DNA of 39,707 nt from Opitutia bacterium (GTDB lineage Bacteria > Verrucomicrobiota > Verrucomicrobiia > Opitutales > Opitutaceae). Shown here in pieces: positions 9,682 to 17,591 of the stretch. The stretch spans positions 1 to 39,707 of the forward strand of contig CANGCX010000015.1 of assembly GCA_947452315.1 (NCBI GenBank), given 5' to 3'. Every line of letters begins with the position of its first letter. The first letter of the stretch is position 1. Both the position numbers and the translations under genes were made by a program. A model generated the notes under the pieces. It ran no database searches. It was given only the letters and a program-made list of their open reading frames with translations, and had not been told where the DNA came from.

Positions 9682-12251
9682 TTGATGAGATTGAGTTCTT
9701 CGGGACTCCACGCGTCGGAGTGATTTTTCGTCGCTGCGCGAATAGCCGCAACCTGAGCAGGATCAACGGGGGGCGCATCGTGGCCCCACTCGCGCCGCAC
9801 ATAGGTGAGGATCGAGGAGATCTGTTGATCATCGAGCGCGCCGTGAGCGGGCATGTCGCCCGTGTGCATGCGGTTAGCGACCTTGATCGGCCCGCGCACG
9901 CCGTGGAGCACGATACGCACCGTGCGCTCGTGCGTGCCGAGCACCCATTCAGAATCGAGCAACGGCGGAGCCACGCCATCGAGGCCGCGGCCGCTGACTT
10001 GGTGACAAGCGGCGCAGATCGTGGTGAAAAGCGTTTTTCCATTCTCGAAACGCACTTGTTGTTCGGCCGTGAGCGGGGTCACCGCGGCAATGGCGGCGAG
10101 GCCCGTTTTTCCGGGCCAGACGACGATCTCGTGCAGTTTGGCGATACGCGTCGCGAGCGCGGGGTTGCCGCTGAGCGTGGACCAACCGATGGGTTCTTGC
10201 GCAAATCGCAGTGGTCGGCGCGAACCGTTGGCGCCCGCGATCATACCGTCTAGCAACGCGAGCGAACGGCGACTGCGTGGAGGCTGGGCGGCGGTAAGTA
10301 AGACGAGGCGCTCGATGAGCGCGGTCTGGCGCGTGGCAAACGTGCCGTTGGCGAGACCGGTAAGGATCGAGTTGGCGTGAGCATCATCGACGGACCATGC
10401 GGGATCGGCGACAAGGCGCTCGAGCAAAGGCAGTTCGCGTTCGCCCATGCCACTGAGAAACGCTTCGCGCAAGTAGGTGTTTTTAGGGTGCGTGCGCACA
10501 ATCGCTGCGAGCGCGAGATCGGTCGTGAGCTCGCGGTGTTCGCCGAGCGCTAACACGGCTTGCAATTGCACTTCGGGCACGGCGTCGCTGGCGAGCGGCA
10601 GGAGTTGCGCCACGAGTTCGGTGCGACCGGCTTGATGGGGTTTAAGGAAACGTTCACTGAGACGAATCGCGGTGGTACGCACCACCGGATCGGGGTCGGA
10701 TAAAGCGTGCAAAACGCTGGAGCGATCCAGCGCGCCCATGCCGTCAAGCGTCCAGAGCGCGTGCATGCGGCCGAGTGCTTGTTTGCTAGTGAGAATAATT
10801 TCGCGAATGGCGGGAGCCAACGCGGGGTCGCGGCGCTCAACGAGGAGCCGCTGCGCGGTTTCGCGCCACCAAGAGTTGGGATGCGAGAGGCGCTCGACCC
10901 ATTGCGCGGACGCGAGCGCGGTGGAGGGTGGGACGCGGGGCACGGGGCGGTCGATGGGCACGACGCGGTAAATGCGGCCAAGGTGCTGCGGGTCGGCCAG
11001 CTTGCGATCTTCGCTTTGTTTGCGGAGGTAGCTGGTGAGCGAGATGCGGTGTTGCAAAACACCACGATAAAAATCGACGATGTAGAGCGCACCGTCAGGC
11101 CCGGTGCTAAAGCCGACGGGGCGGAAGCGTTCGTCAGTGGAGGCGATGAATTCTTTTTGATCGTAGGCGTTGCGACCGAGCAGCGTGCCGTTTTCAGAAG
11201 TGAGAATGTTGCGACGGACAAAATTCGCTGAAGGCTCAGCGACAAAGGCGTTACCGTAAAATTCAGGCAAGAGATCGCCGCGATAAACCCACGGTGAGTT
11301 GGCGGCGGTGAATTCCTTGAGTTTACCGTCGCGCAGAAAGTCGGGACGATAACCACGATTAATGCCAGGATTCACGCGGGCAGGCCAGACAAAGAAATTA
11401 TCGGCTGCGTTGACGTTGGTGCCGGGCAGACGCAAGAGGTTGGGATTACGCTGGAGGTAATCCGATGGAATGATGTCGACGCGCAAGGGGTCGCTATTGG
11501 AACCGTGGAAGAGATGGCCGTAATTATCTTGGCTGAGGCCCCATTGACCACGGAAGAACGTTGTGGCGGTTTCCCATTCGCCGTTCACATAGCGAAATTT
11601 TTTCGTGTAGGCGGCGCTGTAAATCCAGTTGTCGTGAGCCCAAAGCAAGTTGTTGGGCGCACGCTCAGGGTTGGCTAGGAAGGGTCGCTTGGGATCGGTT
11701 TTTACCCCGTAATCGGTGGCGACAATCGTTTTCTGGTCGGCTTTGCCGTCGCCATCGGTATCACGCCAAAAAGCGAGCTCGGGAGGCGCACCCACAAGAA
11801 CTCCGTCGCCAATTAGGGCGAGGGCGCGAGGCAAAATGAGGTTATCGACGAACACTTTGGATTCGTCGTAGCGCCCATCCCCATCGCGATCCGTCAATAC
11901 AACGACTCGACCGACGGGGGCGTCTTCACCATTGCCGTCGAGGTCGGGCATATAACCGCGCATTTCGACGACCCACATGCGACCGTCGGGCCCGAAGGTC
12001 ATCGCGACCGGATCCTGTACGAGAGGCTCGGCGGCGGCAATTTCGAGTTTGAAGCCGGGCATGAGCGTAAAGGATTTAAGCGCCTGCTCTGGCGTGAGCG
12101 CAGGCGCGGGCGGAATTTTATCCGCCGGCACGAGGGGAAGCTGAGCCGCGCCGGGCTTATCAGCGTTGTCGCCGATTTGGGCAAAGGCTAGCGACGCGCT
12201 GCAAAAAAGCGCGAACGAAAGCAGAACAAGCGAACGTTGCAGAGGTATCAT
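9678..12251 (-). CDS. PVC-type heme-binding dehydrogenase (beta-propeller, HEAT-like repeats, cytochrome c)
   Basis: 857-residue secreted protein. A signal peptide is visible (about 1-24, ending LAFAQ). Residues about 45-440 form a propeller-like dehydrogenase domain resembling soluble quinoprotein sugar dehydrogenases, with calcium-type loops TDRDGDGRYD and DTDGDGKAD. About 450-690 is helical and HEAT-like (for example LSDPDPVVRTTAIRLSERF). The C-terminal cytochrome c domain has the heme motif CAACH at 746-750 and a likely Met ligand at 800 (DMPAHG). Such proteins are characteristic of Planctomycetes and Verrucomicrobia and are thought to oxidise sugars in the periplasm and pass electrons to cytochromes; few have known substrates. 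It is the first gene of a five-gene operon with nagA and nagB, which suggests an amino-sugar or related substrate. Confidence 0.93.
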   Translation of the reverse strand: MIPLQRSLVLLSFALFCSASLAFAQIGDNADKPGAAQLPLVPADKIPPAPALTPEQALKSFTLMPGFKLEIAAAEPLVQDPVAMTFGPDGRMWVVEMRGYMPDLDGNGEDAPVGRVVVLTDRDGDGRYDESKVFVDNLILPRALALIGDGVLVGAPPELAFWRDTDGDGKADQKTIVATDYGVKTDPKRPFLANPERAPNNLLWAHDNWIYSAAYTKKFRYVNGEWETATTFFRGQWGLSQDNYGHLFHGSNSDPLRVDIIPSDYLQRNPNLLRLPGTNVNAADNFFVWPARVNPGINRGYRPDFLRDGKLKEFTAANSPWVYRGDLLPEFYGNAFVAEPSANFVRRNILTSENGTLLGRNAYDQKEFIASTDERFRPVGFSTGPDGALYIVDFYRGVLQHRISLTSYLRKQSEDRKLADPQHLGRIYRVVPIDRPVPRVPPSTALASAQWVERLSHPNSWWRETAQRLLVERRDPALAPAIREIILTSKQALGRMHALWTLDGMGALDRSSVLHALSDPDPVVRTTAIRLSERFLKPHQAGRTELVAQLLPLASDAVPEVQLQAVLALGEHRELTTDLALAAIVRTHPKNTYLREAFLSGMGERELPLLERLVADPAWSVDDAHANSILTGLANGTFATRQTALIERLVLLTAAQPPRSRRSLALLDGMIAGANGSRRPLRFAQEPIGWSTLSGNPALATRIAKLHEIVVWPGKTGLAAIAAVTPLTAEQQVRFENGKTLFTTICAACHQVSGRGLDGVAPPLLDSEWVLGTHERTVRIVLHGVRGPIKVANRMHTGDMPAHGALDDQQISSILTYVRREWGHDAPPVDPAQVAAIRAATKNHSDAWSPEELNLIK

Positions 12252-12356
12252 GGAGCGGGCAAAAAAACGCGGGACAGAGTCGGATGCGAAGGGATTTAAC
12301 TCTGCGATAGAAGAACACTTTGGCCGCTCGAAACCGAGTCAAGGCTTGGGCAGATC

Positions 12357-12362
12357 ATTATA
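12357..12362 (-). promoter_or_regulatory. Candidate -10 box for the PVC/nag operon
   Basis: On the minus strand this reads TATAAT exactly, about 105 bp before the dehydrogenase ATG. The best -35 hexamer at 17-bp spacing (GTGAAT) matches only three of six positions, so the call rests mainly on the -10 box and its position in the 256-bp divergent gap before the glycosyltransferase. Confidence 0.35.
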
Positions 12363-12507
12363 GCGCCCGTTTTAAGAACATTCACTTATTCTAGCGAGAT
12401 GGTGCACCCGAGCTTTACTGGGCTAGCACGTTGAGCAACCGGCACGATGAGCGTGAAAAAGACTTCCCCCCGCCTCACGTCGGCCTAGCGTGATCTTATC
12501 GACTAGC

Positions 12508-13197
12508 ATGAAACTCTCTATCGTCATACCCTGTTACAACGAGACCAAGACCATACGCGCCATCGTGGACCGGGTCCGCGCAGCACCCGTGGCTGAAAAG
12601 GAAATCATCATCGTAGACGACTGCTCTCGCGACGGCACCCGCGACCTTCTTCGCACCGAGATAGCCCCACTTGTCACCAAAATCATCTACCACGAAGTTA
12701 ACCAAGGTAAAGGCGCCGCGCTACGCACCGGCATAGCAGCTGCCACCGGTGACGCGGTCATCATCCAGGACGCCGACCTCGAGTATGACCCGCAAGAATA
12801 TCCGCGCCTCCTAAAACCCATCATTGAAGGCAAAGCGGACGTAGTTTTCGGCTCCCGTTTCTCCGGTGGCGACGCGCACCGAGTCGTTTATTTCTGGCAC
12901 ATGGTCGGCAACAAATTCCTGACGTTGCTCTCGAACATGGCGACCAACCTCAACCTCACGGATATGGAAACCTGTTACAAAGTTTTCCGCCGCGAAATCA
13001 TTCAGAAAATTACGATCGAGGAAGACCGCTTCGGCTTCGAACCAGAAATCACTGCAAAAATTTCGAAACTCGACATAGCCATATATGAAGTCGGCATCAG
13101 CTACTATGGTCGCACCTACGCTGAAGGTAAAAAAATCGGCTGGCGCGACGGATTCCGCGCCCTATGGGCAATTTTAAAATATAATTTTTTTCGATAA
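12508..13197 (+). CDS. Glycosyltransferase family 2 (dolichol/polyprenyl-phosphate sugar synthase-like)
   Basis: 229-residue GT-A fold enzyme resembling DPM1-type polyprenyl-phosphate hexose synthases. I chose the ATG at 12508, which gives the classical N-terminus [12 protein letters not shown]; a GTG six codons upstream is in frame but less likely. Key segments: [24 protein letters not shown] and the metal-binding DAD in [23 protein letters not shown] and [12 protein letters not shown] follow. There is no C-terminal membrane helix, so it is a soluble or peripheral enzyme. It probably transfers a sugar to a lipid carrier on the cytoplasmic face for glycan or lipid decoration. It stands alone, divergent from the nag operon and convergent with a pilin gene. 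Confidence 0.92.
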   Translation: MKLSIVIPCYNETKTIRAIVDRVRAAPVAEKEIIIVDDCSRDGTRDLLRTEIAPLVTKIIYHEVNQGKGAALRTGIAAATGDAVIIQDADLEYDPQEYPRLLKPIIEGKADVVFGSRFSGGDAHRVVYFWHMVGNKFLTLLSNMATNLNLTDMETCYKVFRREIIQKITIEEDRFGFEPEITAKISKLDIAIYEVGISYYGRTYAEGKKIGWRDGFRALWAILKYNFFR

Positions 13198-13231
13198 GCC
13201 GCCTTCGATTGGCTGGCCGCTTGAAAGAGAA

Positions 13232-13585
13232 TCAGGGGGTAAAAGTGATCGTACGAGAACCCGCAATCCCCGTTATAGTAATCGGTGTACCTTGAGTAAA
13301 TACCTTCGGGTAGGTTTCGTTAGCGATAATTTCTAGAGTCTTCATGTTGGCCGTGGGGCCAACAATTTTATCGATGGAGACAGTAGAAACGCCGTGCTCT
13401 AAATAGTAGAGATCCGCCGCCACGGCGAGTTGTTTGGCATTATTCAAAACCTTTTGGTCCTGTGTAGTCTGTCGCAACTTATTGAACGCGGGTAAAGCCA
13501 TGGAAGCGAGCAAACTAATGATGACGATCACGATCATTATTTCAACGAGCGTGAAACCCTTGGATGATGTTAATTTGGTTCTCAT
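13232..13585 (-). CDS. Type IV pilin-like/pseudopilin protein
   Basis: 117-residue prepilin-like protein. The short basic leader MRTKLTSSKG is followed by the prepilin peptidase site G/FTLVEIMIVIV with the essential Glu at mature position 5. A single hydrophobic helix follows (about residues 11-35, ending ASMALPAFNKLRQ). The soluble part is short: a helix with QDQKVLNNAKQLAVAADLYYLEHG and a small beta region. The architecture matches GspG/PilE-type minor or major pilins common in verrucomicrobia. No assembly genes (pilB, pilC, pilQ, pilD) lie nearby, so it must use machinery encoded elsewhere. Two adjacent perfect palindromes lie just upstream. Confidence 0.9.
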   Translation of the reverse strand: MRTKLTSSKGFTLVEIMIVIVIISLLASMALPAFNKLRQTTQDQKVLNNAKQLAVAADLYYLEHGVSTVSIDKIVGPTANMKTLEIIANETYPKVFTQGTPITITGIAGSRTITFTP

Positions 13586-13611
13586 AATAATGTAACAAAG
13601 GACCTAATTTG

Positions 13612-13639
13612 AATATTTTAAAATATTGCAGCTCTGCAA
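13612..13639 (-). promoter_or_regulatory. Two abutting palindromes upstream of the pilin gene
   Basis: AATATTTTAAAATATT (13612-13627) is a perfect 16-bp palindrome. It overlaps by two bases TTGCAG-CT-CTGCAA (13626-13639), a 6-bp inverted repeat around a 2-bp centre. The pair lies 27-54 bp before the pilin start codon in an AT-rich stretch, the place expected for an operator or core promoter. Binding protein unknown. Confidence 0.45.
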
Positions 13640-13727
13640 TTTACATCCAAAACACTGCATAATCTGAACTAAAAAATAGGTTATAATGGACTACCTAATG
13701 CAGTTAAGTCGCCGGATACCACTAGGT

Positions 13728-14276
13728 TTATTTTTTCCGTTTTTTTACGGATGAAGCTTTAGCCGAAACCACTTTTTTCTTGGCGGACTTTTTCTTTTTA
13801 ACCGCAACTTGCTTGAGTGATTTGGGTGCGACTTTCTTGGCTGAATTGGATTTAGAAACTTTGCCTTTAGTCCCTTTGGGCTTGGCGATTTTTTCGGGCT
13901 TAGGTGCTGCAAATAGGTTAGGCACCGAGATTTCAACTGCATCTTTCCAGAGATTTTCCAAAGCGTAGTGTTCGCGTTGATCTGCGGTAAAGAGGTGGAT
14001 CATCACGTCAAAGGCATCGATCACCATCCAACCTGTGTCCTGGGGGATTTCCATGCCGACGATCCGGGCTTTGGCTGCATCGAGAGCTTTTTCCACTTCG
14101 ATACGCAATGCGCGCAAGTGCGGGGCGGAATTGCCGGTCGCCAATACTAAAAAGTCGGTGATCGAGGATTGTTCGCTCACATCCATGACGCGTAGATCTT
14201 CGGCCTTTTTTTCATCCAGGGCCAGGCAGCACAGTTTTACCAACGCCAACGAATCCGCTTTGTTCAATTTCATCAT
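13728..14276 (-). CDS. rsfS: Ribosome silencing factor RsfS with lysine-rich C-terminal tail
   Basis: RsfS (Iojap/DUF143) binds ribosomal protein L14 and prevents subunit joining under starvation. Residues about 5-118 are the normal domain, with SSITDFLVLATGNSAPHLRA (38-57), GMEIPQDTGWMVIDAFDVM (74-92) and HYALENLWKDA. The protein continues to 182 residues, where the family usually ends near 105-130. Residues 125-182 contain 23 lysines and one arginine, in AKKxA-type runs like histone H1-like tails, suggesting RNA or rRNA contact. Its ATG overlaps the stop of nadD (ATGA at 14273-14276), a neighbour pairing widespread in bacteria. The tail could also be disordered ballast; its role is inference. 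Confidence 0.95.
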   Translation of the reverse strand: MMKLNKADSLALVKLCCLALDEKKAEDLRVMDVSEQSSITDFLVLATGNSAPHLRALRIEVEKALDAAKARIVGMEIPQDTGWMVIDAFDVMIHLFTADQREHYALENLWKDAVEISVPNLFAAPKPEKIAKPKGTKGKVSKSNSAKKVAPKSLKQVAVKKKKSAKKKVVSAKASSVKKRKK

Positions 14277-14857
14277 TTATCGCAATACAGGGCGTTTTCG
14301 CGGATGTAAACAATCGCCTTGTGCGGCACAAAATAGTCCAGCGACAGATTGCGCCGTGTGCGCTCACGCAATTCCGTCGAATTGATCGCTAGCAAATGCC
14401 CGTCACAACGCCGCAAGCGCAAGCCTGGGATATCCTCGCGTGGTTTCACAGGATAGCCTGGCCGCTCGAGAAAAATAAATTCCACCAGCTTCGCGAGCTC
14501 CTCGATGTCTTTCCAAAGATGCAGTTTAGGCAACTGATCACCGCCGATGACCCAAAAAAGTTCATCGTTAGGATAAAGCGCCCGAAAGTGTCGCGCCGAA
14601 TCAATAGTGTAACTGATTCCGCCCTTGCGTAGCTCGTAGTCGGAGATCTCGAAACGCCGATCCCACTCCGTCGCTGCGCGCAGCATAGCTAGGCGATCCT
14701 CGGAGGAGGATTGCACGTCGTTGGGCTTGAGCGGGGCCTGCGCGGCAGGCACCAGGATTAACCGGTCCAGCCCGCATTGCTCATAGGCGTCTTGAGCCGC
14801 CATGAGATGACCAAAATGCACGGGGTCGAAGCTCCCGCCGAGAAATCCTATTTTCAC
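14273..14857 (-). CDS. nadD: Nicotinate-nucleotide adenylyltransferase
   Basis: Makes nicotinate adenine dinucleotide from nicotinate mononucleotide and ATP in NAD synthesis. 194 residues, normal length. Nucleotidyltransferase motifs are intact: GGSFDPVHFGHLMAA at about residues 7-21 (GxFDPxHxGH) and INSTELRERTRRN near the C-terminus, corresponding to the ISST-x2-R motif. FWVIGGDQLPKLHLWKD supplies the central nucleotide-binding segment. It overlaps rsfS by 4 bp and diverges from the solute-binding lipoprotein gene. No reason to doubt the assignment. Confidence 0.96.
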   Translation of the reverse strand: MKIGFLGGSFDPVHFGHLMAAQDAYEQCGLDRLILVPAAQAPLKPNDVQSSSEDRLAMLRAATEWDRRFEISDYELRKGGISYTIDSARHFRALYPNDELFWVIGGDQLPKLHLWKDIEELAKLVEFIFLERPGYPVKPREDIPGLRLRRCDGHLLAINSTELRERTRRNLSLDYFVPHKAIVYIRENALYCDK

Positions 14858-14949
14858 GCGCCGCGAACGTGGGTTTGCACCCGAGGCCCCGCAAGGCTCA
14901 ATTGTTCATCACGATTATTTCGGTGCACACTCTGCTCTACTTAAAACAC

Positions 14950-16575
14950 ATGTTCCGCTTCAACGCCGTGCTCCGCCTAGCCATCGTTTGCGCCGCCGCC
15001 GCCATTACTGGCTGCTCGCGACGCGAAACCCTCGTCCAAGCCGGCGACCGCCAAGGCATCCTCCATGTCGGCAACGGCGCCGAGGTCCAATACCTCGATC
15101 CGCACATCGCCGGCGGCTCAATCGATCACAACGTTCTAAGCGCACTTTACGAGGGACTCGTCACAATGGATGAGGAAACCCTCCAACCCCGCCCCGGCAT
15201 GGCTACACACTGGGAAACCTCCCCCGACGGCGTCACCTACACGTTTCACCTACGAGCCGAAGCCCGTTGGTCCAACGGCGAACCACTCACCGCCCGCGAT
15301 TTCCTCTACAGCTTTCGCCGCGCACTCACGCCCACCCTCGCCTCCGAATACAAAGACGTTTTTTACCCAGTCAAAAACGCCGAAGCCTACGCCAAGGGTC
15401 AACTCACCGATTTCACTCAAGTCGGATTTCGAGCCCTAGACGACGCCACGCTCGAGATCACGCTCACGCAACCCACTGCCTACTTTCTCACCCTGCTGCG
15501 CACCAACGCTTGGTTCCCAGTCCATGCCGCTTCTGTGGAAAAATCAGGCGCCTTCGACGACCGCAGCGCCCGCTGGACGCGAACCGCTCCTTTTGTCAGT
15601 AATGGTCCGTTCCGCCTTCGGGAATGGCGTGAGAGTCAACACCTCGCCGTAGAGAAAAATCCCCATTACTGGGACGCGGGGCACGTACGGCTCAATGAGA
15701 TCCGCTTCTACCCCAGCGAATCGCTACAAAGCCAAGAGCTCGCATTCCGCGCCGGCCAACTCCACACAACCTGGGACGTTCCCCTTAGCAAAATTGACGC
15801 CTACAAAACCGACGCACCCGCGCTTCTTCGCGTAGAACCCATCTTCGATAGCTACTTCCTCCGCTTCAACGTTACCGCGCCCGCCTTCCGCGACCCTCGC
15901 ATCCGCCGCGCCTTCGCCCTCACGATCGACCGCGAAGCGATCGTCAAAAACATTCTTCGCGGTGGCCAACTCCCAGCCTCATCTCTGACCCCTCCCCACA
16001 TCGCCGGCTACCTCCCGCCTCCCGGCCTAGCCACCGACCCCGCTCTCGCCCGCCAACTCTTCGCTGATGCCGGCTACCCTGGTGGCGCTGGTTTCCCAAA
16101 AGTTGAGTTCCTCACCATTCCCCAAGAAACCAACCAACGCATTGCCGAAGCCCTCCAAGAACGCTGGCGCCGCGAACTCGGTGTCGAGGTCGTGATCCTT
16201 CAAAAAGAATTCAAAATGTTCCTCGCCGCCATCAACGATCAATCGCGCGACTACACCTTCGCGCGCGGTAAATGGACCGCCGAGTATCCCGACCCGCTAT
16301 CCTACCTTGCCATCTTCACCACGGGCAACGGAGTCAACGGCACCGGCTGGACCGACCCCGCCTACGACGCACTCATTCACGCCGCCAACGCCGAACTCGA
16401 TCCGGCCCGTCGCCACACCGCGCTCCAAAAAGCCGAAAGCTACCTACTCGACCATACCCCCATCGCCCCTGTTTACTGGGGCACCCGCACCACCCTCGTC
16501 CAAAGCACCGTCCGCGGCTGGAAAAAATCTCCTCTCGCTTTCCATAACTACAAAGACGTCTGGCTAGAAAAGTAA
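14950..16575 (+). CDS. Peptide/oligopeptide ABC transporter substrate-binding lipoprotein (OppA family)
   Basis: 541-residue family 5 solute-binding protein. The start at 14950 gives MFRFNAVLRL, then a hydrophobic stretch and the lipobox ITGC; a GTG 81 bp upstream is in frame but would put 27 residues before the signal. Family stretches: DPHIAGGSIDHNVLSALYEG, RPGMATHWETSPDGVTYTFHL, ARDFLYSFRRALTP, AFALTIDREAIVKN and KWTAEYPDPLSYLAIF. It resembles OppA/MppA, which bind peptides in the periplasm. No permease or ATPase genes are adjacent. It is followed at 10-bp spacing by a nucleoside-hydrolase-like gene and an amidohydrolase, so the ligand might be a nucleoside-containing or modified compound; that is inference. 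Confidence 0.93.
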   Translation: MFRFNAVLRLAIVCAAAAITGCSRRETLVQAGDRQGILHVGNGAEVQYLDPHIAGGSIDHNVLSALYEGLVTMDEETLQPRPGMATHWETSPDGVTYTFHLRAEARWSNGEPLTARDFLYSFRRALTPTLASEYKDVFYPVKNAEAYAKGQLTDFTQVGFRALDDATLEITLTQPTAYFLTLLRTNAWFPVHAASVEKSGAFDDRSARWTRTAPFVSNGPFRLREWRESQHLAVEKNPHYWDAGHVRLNEIRFYPSESLQSQELAFRAGQLHTTWDVPLSKIDAYKTDAPALLRVEPIFDSYFLRFNVTAPAFRDPRIRRAFALTIDREAIVKNILRGGQLPASSLTPPHIAGYLPPPGLATDPALARQLFADAGYPGGAGFPKVEFLTIPQETNQRIAEALQERWRRELGVEVVILQKEFKMFLAAINDQSRDYTFARGKWTAEYPDPLSYLAIFTTGNGVNGTGWTDPAYDALIHAANAELDPARRHTALQKAESYLLDHTPIAPVYWGTRTTLVQSTVRGWKKSPLAFHNYKDVWLEK

Positions 16576-16585
16576 TTAACCGCTC

Positions 16586-17581
16586 ATGCCCGCTCGCAAA
16601 CTCATCATCGACCAAGACACGCTTGGACCGGCAACCTCTAACCTCCAGTCCGTTGCAATGCTACTCAACGCACCCGACGTCGAGGTGCTTGGTATCTGCG
16701 TTCCCACCGGCGACCACTGGCGCGACCCACAAGTCCGCCACGCCCTCCGCCTCCTAGAAATCATGGAGCGCACCGAGGTGCCCGTCCTCCCCGGCGCCCT
16801 TACGCCTCTCGTGCGCACCCTAACCGATCACACCCTTTGGGAAAAACAACACGGACGCCTTTACTACAACGGTGCATGGGACTTCGCGCGCCCCGGCCGC
16901 ACCGTCGACCCTCACGCCACACCCGATCTACCCGAAGGCAACCCCTCCACCGCGCATTCCTCCGAACACGCCGCCAATTTCATCATCCGCCAAGCTCGCG
17001 CCCATCCCGGCGAAATTTCCCTCTGGTGCGCCGGTCCGCTCACCGACGTAGCTCTCGCCCTCCGTCTCGAGCCCCAGCTTCCTCAACTCCTGCGCGAACT
17101 TCATTTCATGGGCGGCTCCTTCCACCCGATGACCGAGTCCCGCGAGTTCAAGCACTCACCGCGACGCGAGTTCAACCTACGCTTCGACCCCGAAGCCGCT
17201 CGCATCGTCTTCCACTCTCCGTGGCGTAAAATCACCTGCTCACCCATCGACATTTCCCAAGACGTGCGCTCCACACCTGAACATTTTTCTACCATTGCTA
17301 GCGCTGGCACGCCCCTCGCCGCGTACCTAGATAAATTTGGTCAACGCGGCCGACCACTCTGGGATGAAATCGCCGCCGCGTCTTGGATCGACCCTACCGT
17401 CGTAACGCACGCCGAAGATGTGTTTATCGACGTAAACCTCGACCGCGGAGCCAGCTACGGCGACACCCTCAGTTGGCCAATTGGCTTCGAACCCGGCCAC
17501 GGCGAAGCCCGCGCGCGCCTTGAAAAGCAGCTCGATGTTGCCCGTTTTTCCGCGCTGTTCACCACGTTACTCTCCCACTGA
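16586..17581 (+). CDS. Nucleoside hydrolase-like protein with altered metal site
   Basis: 331 residues aligning along the IunH/RihA fold. Matching stretches are VLGICVPTGDHWRD, ISLWCAGPLTDVALAL, LHFMGGSFHP, REFNLRFDPEAARIV and CSPIDISQDV. Nucleoside hydrolases split N-ribosides using Ca2+ held by an N-terminal DxDxxxDD motif. Here the equivalent is DQDTLGPA (residues 9-16), so the final Asp pair is Pro-Ala. The usual GN after the second strand is GD, and the usual His-Asp near the C-terminus reads Trp-Asp (LWDEIAAA). It may use another metal arrangement, act on another substrate, or bind without hydrolysis. No signal peptide. It lies between the solute-binding protein and the amidohydrolase genes, 10 bp from each. 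Confidence 0.85.
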   Translation: MPARKLIIDQDTLGPATSNLQSVAMLLNAPDVEVLGICVPTGDHWRDPQVRHALRLLEIMERTEVPVLPGALTPLVRTLTDHTLWEKQHGRLYYNGAWDFARPGRTVDPHATPDLPEGNPSTAHSSEHAANFIIRQARAHPGEISLWCAGPLTDVALALRLEPQLPQLLRELHFMGGSFHPMTESREFKHSPRREFNLRFDPEAARIVFHSPWRKITCSPIDISQDVRSTPEHFSTIASAGTPLAAYLDKFGQRGRPLWDEIAAASWIDPTVVTHAEDVFIDVNLDRGASYGDTLSWPIGFEPGHGEARARLEKQLDVARFSALFTTLLSH

Positions 17582-17591
17582 TTACCTGCTC

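Noticed and set aside
13626-13646. Sigma-54-like promoter for the pilin (TTGG...TTGCA on the minus strand)
   Set aside because: The GG and GC elements are 11 bases apart instead of 12 and the central bases do not match, so the fit is poor.
13682-13687. Perfect TATAAT on the plus strand
   Set aside because: It would drive transcription antisense into rsfS, with no plus-strand gene nearby; expected by chance in AT-rich DNA.
14869-14949. N-terminal extension of the solute-binding protein from a GTG
   Set aside because: It would place 27 mostly non-signal residues before a typical lipoprotein signal; the ATG at 14950 is the better start.
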